Shown here: piece after piece, positions 35,345 to 48,317 of the stretch
How the letters are laid out: every line of letters begins with the position of its first letter
Position numbering within the stretch: the stretch's first letter is position 1
Origin: an uncultured Nocardioides sp.
GTDB taxonomy: Bacteria; Actinomycetota; Actinomycetes; Propionibacteriales; Nocardioidaceae
Assembly (NCBI RefSeq): GCF_947488025.1
Contig: NZ_CANKYS010000009.1
Location: 62,001 to 126,000, forward strand
Length of the DNA stretch: 64,000 bases
Direction of reading: 5' to 3'
Notes under the pieces: generated by a model
The model's database searches: none
The model's input: only the letters and a program-made list of their open reading frames with translations
Told to the model about the DNA's origin: nothing
Translations under genes and position numbers: made by a program

Positions 35345-36352
35345 ATGAATCGAACGTCCCGCCTCGCCGTGCTCGGCGCGGCTCTCGCCGGCCTGCTCAC
35401 CCCGCTGCTGCTCCAGCCGGCCCAGGCTGCCGCCCCGGCCTACGTCGCCCTGGGTGACTCCTACTCCTCGGGCACCGGCACCCGCTCCTACCTCGCCGAC
35501 GGCACCAGCTGCCAGCGCTCCACCTCGGCGTACCCGAGCCTGATCGCAGCCGCCCGCGGCTACGCGCTGAACTTCCGCGCCTGCTCGGGTGCCACGGTCG
35601 CTGACGTCACCACCACCCAGCTCTCCGCGCTGACCTCGGCCACCACCTACGTGTCGATCTCGGTGGGCGGCAACGACGCCGGCTTCGCCGACGTGCTGAC
35701 CGAGTGCGCGCTGCCGGGCTGGATGAGCAGCTGCGACCGCGCGATCAACGGCGCCCAGTCGTTCATCACCGGCACCCTGCCGGCCCGGCTCGCGACCCTC
35801 TACTCCGGCATCCGCAGCCGCTCGCCGTACGCCACGGTCGTCGTCGTCGGCTACCCGCGCATCTTCAACGGCGAGGACTGCAACGCCTTCACGTGGTTCT
35901 CGCCCGCCGAGGAGTCGCGGCTCAACCAGACCGCCGACCTGCTGAACTCACGGCTGGCGACGGCGGCCTCCGCCGCCGGCTTCTCGTTCGCCGACCCCAC
36001 CAGCCGCTTCGTCGGCCACGCCGTCTGCGACGACGACGAGTGGATCAACGGGCTCTCCAACCCGATCACCGAGAGCTACCACCCCAAGGTCACCGGCCAC
36101 GCCGGCGGCTACACGCCCACCGTGAGCCCGCTGCTCACCGGTGCGACCGTGGCGGTCACCGCCGACGTGGTCGCCGCCTCCTCCTCGAGCGGTGAGCAGC
36201 AGGCCGCCCTCCAGCGGAAGTACGCCGACGCCGACCGCGCGATCGAGCCGAAGGCCTTCGTCGCGCCCGACCTGACCACCCCCGCGGCGCGTCGCGCCGC
36301 CCGCCGGGCCGGCGTCGACATCGACCGGTTCATCGCGCGCAGCACCCGCTGA
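35345..36352 (+). CDS. Secreted SGNH/GDSL hydrolase
   Basis: 335 residues. Signal peptide ending near LLLQPAQAAA (about residue 29). Catalytic blocks: Ser in YVALGDSYSSGTGT (block I), the oxyanion Gly/Asn in SVGGNDAGF, and the His in ITESYHPKVTGHAGGY (block V). Paired Cys residues (CQRS, FRAC, ECALPG/SSC, DCNAF, AVCDDDEW) suit an extracellular disulfide-stabilised esterase or lipase like the Streptomyces enzymes. The 60-residue C-terminal tail is Ala/Arg-rich and may mediate attachment. TACTGT lies at 35293-35298. A strong terminator follows at 36361. Confidence 0.93.
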   Translation: MNRTSRLAVLGAALAGLLTPLLLQPAQAAAPAYVALGDSYSSGTGTRSYLADGTSCQRSTSAYPSLIAAARGYALNFRACSGATVADVTTTQLSALTSATTYVSISVGGNDAGFADVLTECALPGWMSSCDRAINGAQSFITGTLPARLATLYSGIRSRSPYATVVVVGYPRIFNGEDCNAFTWFSPAEESRLNQTADLLNSRLATAASAAGFSFADPTSRFVGHAVCDDDEWINGLSNPITESYHPKVTGHAGGYTPTVSPLLTGATVAVTADVVAASSSSGEQQAALQRKYADADRAIEPKAFVAPDLTTPAARRAARRAGVDIDRFIARSTR

Positions 36353-36360
36353 GGCGGGCT

Positions 36361-36380
36361 CGGGGAGGGTCGCCTCCCCG
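36361..36380 (+). terminator. Terminator after the SGNH hydrolase gene
   Basis: An 8-bp perfect stem CGGGGAGG/CCTCCCCG with a GTCG tetraloop, 8 nt after the stop codon. Confidence 0.8.
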
Positions 36381-36385
36381 CCGGG

Positions 36386-36510
36386 GGTAGTCCAGTGGGA
36401 AGTGGCTGCGGTTGCTGGTAGTCCAGTGGAAGGTGGCTGGACCTGCCGCCCGATGTCGACCGTTGTCCACTGGACCACCGACGTCGATGACCGTTTCCCA
36501 CTGGCCTACC
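36386..36510. repeat. Inverted cluster of CCAGTGG repeats
   Basis: Two direct copies of GGTAGTCCAGTGG (from 36386 and 36417) face two inverted relatives (GTCCACTGGACC around 36466, and TTTCCCACTGGCCTACC at 36494-36510). The outermost copies form a 16-bp imperfect terminal inverted repeat. The block fills the gap upstream of the recQ-like gene. CCAGTGG also marks hairpins at 46396 and 54797. Confidence 0.75.
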
Positions 36511-36620
36511 CCGCTGCGGCCCCGCCCTCACCCCACCCGGGACGAAACCGCCGCGGGCTCGCGACCCGGGCCTGTGGATGCGGCGGTGCGGTCGTCGGTG
36601 GCGGTTGGTAGACAGGGCGC

Positions 36621-38789
<2,169 letters not shown>

Positions 38790-38827
38790 CGACCCGGGCC
38801 GGCGCCCGCTCGCGCGTCGCGCCCCGA

Positions 38828-39016
38828 CGTCGGGCGCCCGCAGCGTCATACGGATCTGCACCTGTGGGATCGGGTTCGTCTGACGTACGGCGTCGGGCGC
38901 CCGCAGCGTCATACGAACCGCCACCCATGGGGTCGGGTTCGTCTGACGTACGGCGTCGGGCGCCCGCAGCGTCATACGGATCGGCACCTGTGGGTTCCGG
39001 TTCGTCTGACGCTTGC
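38828..39016. repeat. Three tandem 63-bp repeats, each a stem-loop
   Basis: Units start at 38828, 38891 and 38954 with CGTCGGGCGCCCGCAGCGTC. Inside each, CGTCATACGAACC (or GGATC variants) can pair with GGTTCGTCTGACG 29 nt later; unit 2 pairs at 12 of 13 positions. The middle of the unit (the loop) is the least conserved part. Confidence 0.88.
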
Positions 39017-39034
39017 GCGCGCGGCGTACGCGGT

Positions 39035-39085
39035 GGGGAACCGTCGGGTCGTGTCAGCGCGCGTTCGAGGCACCGACGGTTCCCC
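39035..39085. repeat. Long hairpin 1
   Basis: Perfect 13-bp arms GGGGAACCGTCGG (39035-39047) and its complement (39073-39085), extendable by one T-A pair, around a 25-nt loop. Confidence 0.85.
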
Positions 39086-39112
39086 AGCCCCAGCCCCAGG
39101 TCGTCGACGGCC

Positions 39113-39173
39113 GCACGTGCGGCGGAAGTGGCCCCGCCGGACGGCGTATGAGGGCGAGATCCGCCGCACGTGC
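39113..39173. repeat. Long hairpin 2 (related to 55584-55648)
   Basis: Perfect 14-bp arms GCACGTGCGGCGGA (39113-39126) and its complement (39160-39173) around a 33-nt loop. With flanking bases it aligns over 65 nt, without gaps, to an element at 55584. Confidence 0.85.
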
Positions 39174-39210
39174 GCGCCGCCTGCCTCCGCCCGGACCGCG
39201 AGCCGGATAC

Positions 39211-39263
39211 CTGAGGACGTCACGGACGGATCGGGGCCCACATCACGCCCACGGCGTCCTCAG
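39211..39263. repeat. Long hairpin 3
   Basis: 9-bp arms CTGAGGACG (39211-39219) and CGTCCTCAG (39255-39263) around a 35-nt loop; partial extra complementarity outside the arms. Confidence 0.7.
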
Positions 39264-39315
39264 ATACCGCCGGCAGGGGACGGGGGGCCGGCCACCCGAC
39301 GGCCGCGGGACGACA

Positions 39316-39347
39316 GCGGCCCGCCCTCCGGCAGGAGGACGGGCCGC
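39316..39347 (-). terminator. Terminator of the DHA2 exporter gene
   Basis: GCGGCCCG/CGGGCCGC and CCTCC/GGAGG paired segments separated by one C-A mismatch, loop GGCA. It lies 20 nt beyond the minus-strand stop. Confidence 0.75.
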
Positions 39348-39367
39348 GGACGACGTACGACGACGGG

Positions 39368-40942
39368 TCAGTGGGCCATGACCGCGGTCGGGTCGACCGG
39401 GGTGACCTTCTTGCGGGGGAGGAACGCCGCCGGGATCAGGCAGCAGGCGACCAGCACCGTGGCGACGACGAAGACGGTCGCGAAGGCGTCGGCCATGTCG
39501 TTGGTGACCAGCTGCTCGAGGACGCCGAGCTGCTCGGGCGAGATGCCGAAGCGGTCGAGGATCGCGGCGACCTGGGTCTGGTCGCCGCCGGCCTCGGCGA
39601 GCGCGTTGCCCGCAGCGACGAAGCGCGAGTCCTTCAGCTCGTTGGTGAGGATCACCGAGAACAGCGCGGTGCCGATCGAGGCTGCCACCTGCTGGGTGAT
39701 GTTGAGCAGGGTCGAGCCGCGCGCGACGTTGTGCGAGGTCAGCGTCGCGAGCGCCGCCGACATGATCGGCATCATCGTGCCGCCCATGCCGAGGCCCATG
39801 ATGAAGAGCGCGCTGAGGATGTAGACGTAGGAGGTGTCGGCCTCGATCTGGGTGAACATCGCCATGCCGACGGTGATCACCGTGATGCCGGTGAGGACGA
39901 TCTTGCCGGGGCCGATCCGGTCGGCCAGGATCCCGGCGAGCGGCATCGTGATCATCGCGCCGATGCCCTGCGGCGCCAGCAGCCAGCCGGTGAAGAGGGT
40001 GCCCTCGCCGCGGACCTGGATGAAGTAGAGCGGGAAGAGCAGCGAGGAGCCGAAGAACGCGATCGCGAAGAGCGTCATCGTGATGACGGCGACGGTCATG
40101 TTCCTGTTCTTGAACAGCCGCAGCTCGACCAGCGGGTGGATGTTGCGCTTGGCCAGCGCCCACGGGACGAACGCGACGATCAGCAGGAGCCCGACGATCA
40201 TCGGCCCCAGCACCCGCACGGCCATCGCCGTGCCCTCCTCCGGGATGGAGCTCACGCCGTAGAGGAACAGCGCGAGGCCGGGGGAGAGCAGCACCATGCC
40301 CAGCCAGTCGAAGGTCTCCGACGGCTCGACGTGGTCCTGGGGCAGCACGATCCAGGCGTAGACGATCGCGGCGATGCCGATCGGCAGGTTGATCAGGAAG
40401 ATCCAGTGCCACGAGGCGCTCTCGATCAGGGCGCCACCGAGGATCGGGCCGAAGATCGGGCCCAGCAGCATCGGGATGCCGAGCACGGCCATCACCCGAC
40501 CGACCCGCTCGGGGCCGGCGGCGCGCGTCAGGATCGTCATGCCGAGCGGCATCAGCATGCCGCCGCCGAGGCCCTGCAGGACGCGGAAGAGGACCAGCAT
40601 CTCCAGCGACGTCGCGGCCGCGCACAGCACGGAGCCGATGGTGAAGAGCAGCACCGCGAGCAGGTAGAGGCGCTTGGTGCCGAAGCGGTCGGCGGCCCAG
40701 CCGGTCAGCGGGATCACGCTCGCCAGGGCGAGGGTGTAACCGGTCATCGTCCAGGCGACCTCGGCCGCGGTCGCGTCGAACTCCTCCTGGAAGGTGTTGA
40801 GCGCGACGGAGACGACGGTGATGTCGAGGATCGACATGATCGCGCCGAGGACGACCACGCCGGCCACCATCAGGACGCTCTTGTCGAGCTTGTCGGAGTG
40901 CTCCGGCTGCGCGGCGCCGGGCTGGGTCTGGGTGTCGGTCAC
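39368..40942 (-). CDS. DHA2-family MFS exporter (EmrB/QacA-like)
   Basis: 524 residues, about 14 helices. Motifs: SILDITVVSVALNTFQEEF (helix 1), WAADRFGTKRLYLLAV (motif A), RVLQGLGGGMLMPLGMTIL (motif B) and GPILGGALIESASWHWIFLINLPIG (motif C). The GTG at 40942 is preferred to an in-frame ATG at 40975 because a -10-like TACCGT (40949-40954 on the minus strand) lies 6 nt upstream, indicating a leaderless start. An inverted repeat GGTTG-N7-CAACC sits just upstream, so a nearby or distant repressor probably controls it. Confidence 0.92.
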   Translation of the reverse strand: MTDTQTQPGAAQPEHSDKLDKSVLMVAGVVVLGAIMSILDITVVSVALNTFQEEFDATAAEVAWTMTGYTLALASVIPLTGWAADRFGTKRLYLLAVLLFTIGSVLCAAATSLEMLVLFRVLQGLGGGMLMPLGMTILTRAAGPERVGRVMAVLGIPMLLGPIFGPILGGALIESASWHWIFLINLPIGIAAIVYAWIVLPQDHVEPSETFDWLGMVLLSPGLALFLYGVSSIPEEGTAMAVRVLGPMIVGLLLIVAFVPWALAKRNIHPLVELRLFKNRNMTVAVITMTLFAIAFFGSSLLFPLYFIQVRGEGTLFTGWLLAPQGIGAMITMPLAGILADRIGPGKIVLTGITVITVGMAMFTQIEADTSYVYILSALFIMGLGMGGTMMPIMSAALATLTSHNVARGSTLLNITQQVAASIGTALFSVILTNELKDSRFVAAGNALAEAGGDQTQVAAILDRFGISPEQLGVLEQLVTNDMADAFATVFVVATVLVACCLIPAAFLPRKKVTPVDPTAVMAH

Positions 40943-40956
40943 CCGGCAACGGTATT

Positions 40957-40973
40957 GGTTGCGTCCGACAACC
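40957..40973. promoter_or_regulatory. Inverted repeat at the exporter promoter
   Basis: GGTTG-CGTCCGA-CAACC, directly upstream of the putative -10 of the exporter gene. Candidate repressor operator; no regulator gene adjoins it. Confidence 0.5.
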
Positions 40974-41006
40974 ACGTAATTGTTTTCGGGGTGGCCTGCG
41001 TCACCC

Positions 41007-42191
41007 TCACGGGTGGAGGGGTCGTACGCCGTCCAGGTCCTCGATGCGGGCCAGGCTGGGGCCGCGCTCGGCCTGCAGGTCCGCGGCCACCGACTCGACC
41101 TCCCGGAGCACGCGCAGGGTGTTGCGGCAGGTGAGCCGCGCGAGGTCGTCGCCCGACCACCCGCGCTCGGCCAGCGCGGCCAGGAGCGCCGGGTAGGTGG
41201 AGACGTCCTCGAGCCCGTCGGGGAGGGTCACGACGCCGTCGTAGTCGCCGCCGAGCCCGATGTGGTCGATGCCGGCCACCTCGCGCACGTGCTCGCAGTG
41301 CGCCACCACGTCGGCGAGCGTGGCGCTCGGCTGCGGGTGGTCGAGCGACCAGGCCTTCTCGAACGCGCTGAACCGCGGGCCGTCGGCCTCGGCGATGCCG
41401 CCCTCGGCGGCGGCCGCGACGAGCTCGCGGTGGGCGTCGGCGCAGGCGGCGTTCACGAACTTCGGCACGAAGGTCACCATGCACACCCCGCCGCCGCGGG
41501 CCATCGCCTCGAGCACGTCGTCGGGGACGTTGCGCGGGCTGTCGGTGACGGCCCGGGCCGAGCTGTGGCTGAAGATGACCGGTGCCTCGGCGACCTCCAG
41601 CGCGTCACGCATCGTCTCGGCCGAGACGTGGGAGAGGTCGACCATCATCCCGACCCGGTTCATCTCCCGCACGACCTCGCGGCCGAACGCCGTCAGCCCG
41701 CCGGCCACCGGGGTGTCCGTGGCCGAGTCGGCCCACGGGGTGTTCGCGTTGTGGGTCAGCGTCAGGTAGCGCACCCCGAGCGCGTGCAGGGCGCGCAGGG
41801 TGCCCAGCGAGCAGTTGATCGAGTGCCCTCCCTCGGCGCCGGCCAGCGACGCGATGCGGTCCGAGGCCCAAGCCTCCTCGACCTCGTCGGCGGTCGTCGC
41901 CCACGCCAGCTGGTCGGCGTACCGCTCGGTGAGCACCCGCGCCGCGTCGACCTGCTCGAGGGTGGCGCTGACGGCGTCGTCCCCGGTGAGCAGGGTGGGC
42001 ACGTAGACCGACCAGAACTGCGCGCCCATCCCGCCCGCGCGCATCCGCGGCAGGTCGGTGTGGGTCGGGGTGCCGCCCGCCCCGACGTCGAGGCGGGAGA
42101 AGTCGTACGCCGCCTGCTCGCGCGCGGCCCACATCAGGTCGTTGTGGCCGTCGATGACGGGGTGGGCCGCCAGCAGCGCCGAGATGTCCAT
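41007..42191 (-). CDS. Membrane dipeptidase (M19, renal dipeptidase family)
   Basis: 394 residues of the amidohydrolase-fold dipeptidases. The first zinc motif is VIDGHNDLMW (H16, D18), the bridging Glu is in GAEGGHSI, and the other zinc histidines are in MMVDLSHVSAETM and FSHSSARAV. Later come VCMVTFVPKF and GIDHIGLGGDYDGV (substrate pocket). It cleaves dipeptides, often with D-residues. The name reflects the family; no signal peptide is seen, so it is probably cytoplasmic. The ATG at 42189-42191 is preceded by TACGGT at 8 nt. Confidence 0.93.
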   Translation of the reverse strand: MDISALLAAHPVIDGHNDLMWAAREQAAYDFSRLDVGAGGTPTHTDLPRMRAGGMGAQFWSVYVPTLLTGDDAVSATLEQVDAARVLTERYADQLAWATTADEVEEAWASDRIASLAGAEGGHSINCSLGTLRALHALGVRYLTLTHNANTPWADSATDTPVAGGLTAFGREVVREMNRVGMMVDLSHVSAETMRDALEVAEAPVIFSHSSARAVTDSPRNVPDDVLEAMARGGGVCMVTFVPKFVNAACADAHRELVAAAAEGGIAEADGPRFSAFEKAWSLDHPQPSATLADVVAHCEHVREVAGIDHIGLGGDYDGVVTLPDGLEDVSTYPALLAALAERGWSGDDLARLTCRNTLRVLREVESVAADLQAERGPSLARIEDLDGVRPLHP

Positions 42192-42285
42192 GGGGCCCGA
42201 CCGTAGCGGCTCGGGAACTCCCTGTCGGTGCGAGGCGTTAGCGTCCCTGTCGTCCGCTGCCAGGCGGGGACAGGAAGGTGGCCAC

Positions 42286-44996
<2,711 letters not shown>

Positions 44997-45000
<4 letters not shown>

Positions 45001-45692
45001 ACGGCACCACCCACCCCCGGCTGCCCGCGCGGCGGGGTGGCGGGAGCGGCACCTGGTGGAGCAAGGCGGTGCTGCGCGCCGTCGAGGAAGCCGCCTTCGG
45101 GGAGAAGGAGCTCCGCGCCGGGCGGGCTCTCGCCCGGGCCGGGGCGGTCGGCGCGATCACGGTCACCGAGGGCGGCGCGGTCGCGGCGGTGACCGAGGGC
45201 CAGGACGCGTTCACCGTCGAGGTCACCGTGCCGGTCCTCGCCGAGGCCGACGCAGCGGCGTTCACCGAGCTCGTCGCGTCCGAGTCCGGACGCATCGGCG
45301 CCCTCCTGGCCGGCCAGCTGCCGCACGCGTTGGTCGAGTCGGTGGAGGAGGTCGGCGTCGAGCTGCTGCCCTACGGCGGCGAGCTGGGCTCGGCCTGCAC
45401 GTGCGAGGCGTGGCTCGACCCGTGCCCGCACGCGCTGGCGGTGCTGACCCAGCTGGCCTGGCTGATCCAGGCCGATCCGTTCGTGCTGACCCACCTGCGC
45501 GGGCTCTCGCGCGAGCGGGTGCTGCGCGACCTGCACCAGCTCCGGCAGCCGGCTGGCGAGCCGGCCGACGCGGCTGGGTCCGGGGGAGACCCGTCCGCCA
45601 CCGACGACGTCGACGACCTGGTGGTCGCCGAGGACGCGGCCGTCCGGGCCGCGCGCCTGCTGCGGCTGGAGAGTCCCTTCGACTCCTGGTGA
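44997..45692 (+). CDS. SWIM zinc-finger protein paired with SNF2 helicase
   Basis: 231 residues. The only recognisable motif is SACTCEAWLDPCPHALAVLTQLAWLI (about residues 131-156), a SWIM-type CxC..CxH zinc site. The N-terminal half is Ala/Glu-rich and the last 60 residues acidic and low-complexity. It is translationally coupled to the SNF2 gene (ATGA). SWIM proteins neighbouring SNF2 helicases recur in actinobacteria, so the two probably act together on nucleic acid or chromatin-like complexes (inference). Confidence 0.82.
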
Positions 45693-45715
45693 GGAGCCCG
45701 CTGCGCGGCCTCGGG

Positions 45716-46267
45716 TCAGGAGAGCCCGAGGGCGCCGTGGGCCATGTCGCGCAGCACGTCGTGCATCTGCGGGTCCGGCAGCCGGCCGCTGTGGGGCGTG
45801 GAGTTGAGCAGGCCGAAGAGGACGTGGGCGCGGGTGCGGGAGGCCTCCGGGCTCAGCGTGGGGTCGTGCCGGCGCACCTGCGCGGCCCACTCGTCGACGT
45901 ACGCACGCTGGAGCGAGCGGACCCGCTCCCGTGCCTCGTCGGGCAGGCTGCTCCAGTCGCGGTCCTGCACGACGATCAGCGCCCGGTGCTCGAGGGCGAA
46001 CTCGATGTGCCACTCGACGAGCGCCTCGAGCGCCTCGCGCGGGCCGTCGGCGGCCGCGACCCGGGCGCGTCCCTCGGCGAGCAGCGTCTCGCTGATGGTC
46101 ACCAGCATCTCGGCGAGCATCGCGTCCTTGGACTCGAAGTGCTTGTAGAGCGCCGGGCCGGAGATGCCGCAGGCGGCGCCGAGCTCGGCCACGGAGACGC
46201 CGTGGAACCCGCGGGAGGCGAAGAGGTCGGCCGCGATGTCGAGGATCTGCCGGCGGCGGGGAGTCAC
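45716..46267 (-). CDS. TetR-family repressor of the leucine-degradation operon
   Basis: 183 residues. HTH: RRRQILDIAADLFASRGFHGVSVAELGAACGISGPALYKHFESKDAMLAEML; the remainder is an all-helical ligand domain. The GTG at 46265-46267 is chosen because the 18-bp operator upstream contains a -10 TAACCT exactly 7 nt before it, which makes the mRNA leaderless; longer in-frame starts would read through the operator. The same operator architecture lies before the divergent carboxylase gene. Homologous position to the TetR gene beside accD1-accA1-hmgL in Streptomyces. The ligand is probably an acyl-CoA of the pathway (inference). Confidence 0.92.
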   Translation of the reverse strand: MTPRRRQILDIAADLFASRGFHGVSVAELGAACGISGPALYKHFESKDAMLAEMLVTISETLLAEGRARVAAADGPREALEALVEWHIEFALEHRALIVVQDRDWSSLPDEARERVRSLQRAYVDEWAAQVRRHDPTLSPEASRTRAHVLFGLLNSTPHSGRLPDPQMHDVLRDMAHGALGLS

Positions 46268-46275
46268 GTCGCCGA

Positions 46276-46293
46276 GGTTAGTGCCTGCTAACC
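46276..46293 (-). promoter_or_regulatory. TetR operator 1 (autoregulatory) with embedded -10
   Basis: Perfect palindrome GGTTAG-TGCCTG-CTAACC. On the minus strand its edge supplies TAACCT, the -10 for the TetR gene. The same site with one base changed lies at 46666-46683. Confidence 0.85.
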
Positions 46294-46395
46294 CCGCCCA
46301 CGGTGCCCGTGGCGCGGGGAGCGGGATGAGGCGGTGCGGCGCCTCCGCGTCGGACAGCGGAATCACTCGTTCCTCCCCATTCACCCGGTTGCTCC

Positions 46396-46424
46396 AGTGG
46401 GCCGCAACCCCGCAGCGGCCCACT
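46396..46424. repeat. Hairpin with CCAGTGG-type core
   Basis: Perfect 10-bp arms AGTGGGCCGC (46396-46405) and GCGGCCCACT (46415-46424), 9-nt loop. It lies in the non-coding stretch upstream of the TetR start. Confidence 0.75.
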
Positions 46425-46488
46425 GACCCCCATTGATGCACCCGACTTGCATCGTAGATCGTAGGCGCTACACCCCTAGGTAGGAGCA

Positions 46489-46569
46489 GTGTCTACCCCA
46501 GTTTTGGGCAAAGATTCCCTCGGTGCGGTGTGTCTTGACCGCGGATTCCCGCACGGATGGTGTAGGTGA
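46489..46569 (+). CDS. Possible leaderless 26-residue small protein
   Basis: A GTG-initiated frame of 26 codons beginning MSTPVLGKDSL and ending FPHGWCR, with two Cys. The GTG is 6 nt after TAGGTA (46477-46482), the spacing of leaderless genes in this window, and also follows a GGAG ribosome-like site. Two tandem ATCGTAG heptamers (46451-46464) lie upstream and two hairpins lie immediately downstream, so promoter, frame and terminator form a self-contained unit. I do not recognise the peptide; the alternative is a small non-coding RNA. Confidence 0.4.
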   Translation: MSTPVLGKDSLGAVCLDRGFPHGWCR

Positions 46570-46570
46570 C

Positions 46571-46610
46571 CTGCGCGATGCGCAGCCGTCCTCCCCTGCC
46601 GGGAGGACGG
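46571..46610 (+). terminator. Double hairpin after the small ORF
   Basis: CTGCGC-GAT-GCGCAG (46571-46585) is followed directly by CCGTCCTCCC/GGGAGGACGG (46586-46595 and 46601-46610, 5-nt loop), both perfect. It would end a short upstream transcript before the carboxylase promoter. Confidence 0.65.
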
Positions 46611-46665
46611 AGCGACCCTCCCGCCCGTCCGTCGCCGGGCTGCGGGTGCGGCGATGGACACGCCA

Positions 46666-46683
46666 GGTTAACGATCGCTAACC
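46666..46683 (+). promoter_or_regulatory. TetR operator 2 at the carboxylase promoter
   Basis: GGTTAA-CGATCG-CTAACC, one base from a perfect match to operator 1. Its right edge forms the -10 TAACCT (46679-46684), 6 nt before the leaderless GTG of the carboxylase gene. Confidence 0.85.
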
Positions 46684-46690
46684 TGAGGGC

Positions 46691-48307
46691 GTGTCCGAGT
46701 CAGAGACCCCGACAGCAGGGGCGGCCCCCACCATGCGTGAGCTCGTCGACGACCTGCGTGCCCGGTTGGCGCGGGTGCGCCAGGGCGGGTCGGAGAGCGC
46801 GCGCAGGAAGCACACCGACCGCGGCAAGCTGCTGGCGCGCGACCGCGTCGACCGGCTGCTCGACCCGGGCAGTCCCTTCCTCGAGCTCGCCCCGCTGGCC
46901 GCCTACGGGATGTACGACAGTGGGACCGGGGGAGGCCGGGGCGACGACTACGCCGTGCCCTCCGCCGGCGTGGTGGCGGGCATCGGCCGGGTGTCTGGTC
47001 GTGAGTGCGTCATCGTGGCCAACGACGCGACGGTCAAGGGCGGCACCTACTACCCGATGACGGTCAAGAAGCACCTGCGGGCGCAGACCATCGCCGCGGA
47101 GAACCGGCTGCCGTGCATCTACCTGGTGGACTCGGGCGGCGCGTTCCTGCCGATGCAGGACGAGGTGTTCCCGGATCGCGAGCACTTCGGGCGGATCTTC
47201 TTCAACCAGGCCAACCTCTCCGCCGCCGGGATCCCGCAGATCGCGAGCGTGATGGGCTCGTGCACCGCGGGCGGGGCCTACGTCCCCGCGATGTCGGACG
47301 AGACGGTGATCGTGCGCAACCAGGGCACGATCTTCCTCGGCGGCCCGCCGCTGGTGAAGGCCGCGACCGGTGAGGTCGTCACGGCCGAGGACCTCGGCGG
47401 CGGTGACGTGCACGCCCGCACCTCCGGCGTGGTCGACCACCTCGCCAACGACGACGCCCACGCCCTCGACATCGTCCGCAGCGTCGTCGCCACGCTGCCC
47501 CCGGCCCGACCCGCGCGGGAGGCGGCCGCGGAGGTCGAGGAGCCGCACGAGCCCGCGGAGTCGCTCTACGACGTCGTGCCGACCGACACCCGGACGCCGT
47601 ACGACGTCCGCGAGGTGATCCGCCGCGTCGTCGACGGCAGCAGGTTCCACGAGTTCAAGAAGCTCTACGGCGACACCCTGGTCTGCGGCTTCGCCCGGAT
47701 CTGGGGCCACGAGGTCGGCATCGTCGCCAACAACGGGATCCTCTTCAGCGAGTCGGCGCTCAAGGGCGCCCACTTCATCGAGCTGTGCAACCAGCGGAAG
47801 ATCCCGCTGGTCTTCCTGCAGAACATCACCGGCTTCATGGTCGGGCGCGAGTACGAGAACAACGGCATCGCCCGCGACGGCGCGAAGCTCGTCACCGCGG
47901 TCGCCTGCTCGGTGGTCCCCAAGTTCACCGTCGTCATCGGCGGCTCCTTCGGTGCCGGCAACTACGGCATGTGCGGGCGCGCCTACGACCCGCGCTTCCT
48001 GTGGATGTGGCCCAACGCCCGCATCTCCGTCATGGGTGGCGAGCAGGCCGCCGGGGTGCTCGCCACCGTCCGCCGCGACGGGCTCGAGGCTCGCGGCGAC
48101 GAGTGGTCCGCGGAGGACGAAGAGGCCTTCAAGGCGCCGATCCGCGAGCAGTACGAGACCCAGGGATCGCCCTACTACGCCAGCGCCCGCCTGTGGGACG
48201 ACGGCATCATCGACCCCGCCGACACCCGCCGCGTGCTGGGGATGGGGCTGGCCGCCACGGCGTACGCGCCGATCCCCGAGCCCCGCTACGGCATCTTCAG
48301 GATGTGA
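46691..48307 (+). CDS. accD1: Acyl-CoA (probably methylcrotonyl-CoA) carboxylase beta subunit
   Basis: A 538-residue carboxyltransferase. [25 protein letters not shown], the acyl-CoA site [19 protein letters not shown] and [18 protein letters not shown], then the biotin site [19 protein letters not shown] and [43 protein letters not shown] are typical of MCC-beta. It carboxylates 3-methylcrotonyl-CoA in leucine breakdown, with AccA1. Leaderless GTG start under the TetR operator. The order beta-alpha-HMG-CoA lyase supports the leucine assignment over propionyl-CoA. Confidence 0.94.
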   Translation: MSESETPTAGAAPTMRELVDDLRARLARVRQGGSESARRKHTDRGKLLARDRVDRLLDPGSPFLELAPLAAYGMYDSGTGGGRGDDYAVPSAGVVAGIGRVSGRECVIVANDATVKGGTYYPMTVKKHLRAQTIAAENRLPCIYLVDSGGAFLPMQDEVFPDREHFGRIFFNQANLSAAGIPQIASVMGSCTAGGAYVPAMSDETVIVRNQGTIFLGGPPLVKAATGEVVTAEDLGGGDVHARTSGVVDHLANDDAHALDIVRSVVATLPPARPAREAAAEVEEPHEPAESLYDVVPTDTRTPYDVREVIRRVVDGSRFHEFKKLYGDTLVCGFARIWGHEVGIVANNGILFSESALKGAHFIELCNQRKIPLVFLQNITGFMVGREYENNGIARDGAKLVTAVACSVVPKFTVVIGGSFGAGNYGMCGRAYDPRFLWMWPNARISVMGGEQAAGVLATVRRDGLEARGDEWSAEDEEAFKAPIREQYETQGSPYYASARLWDDGIIDPADTRRVLGMGLAATAYAPIPEPRYGIFRM

Positions 48308-48317
48308 AGGACCTCCG

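Larger units (their letters stand above)
38790..39367. other. 578-bp gene-free repeat-rich interval
   Basis: Between the convergent recQ-like and exporter genes I find no reading frame I would defend. Instead there are three 63-bp tandem repeats, three long stem-loops and a terminator, listed separately. Confidence 0.8.

Noticed and set aside
38820-39016. Repeat protein encoded by the 63-bp tandem repeats (21-residue periodicity, both strands open)
   Set aside because: A 63-nt period keeps any frame open by chance. There is no ribosome site or -10 at a start, and the predicted peptides have no secondary structure or complexity expected of a protein. Stem-loop conservation explains the array better.
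46571-46610. 6C-type actinobacterial RNA
   Set aside because: Two hairpins are present, but their loops lack the runs of six or more C that define that motif.
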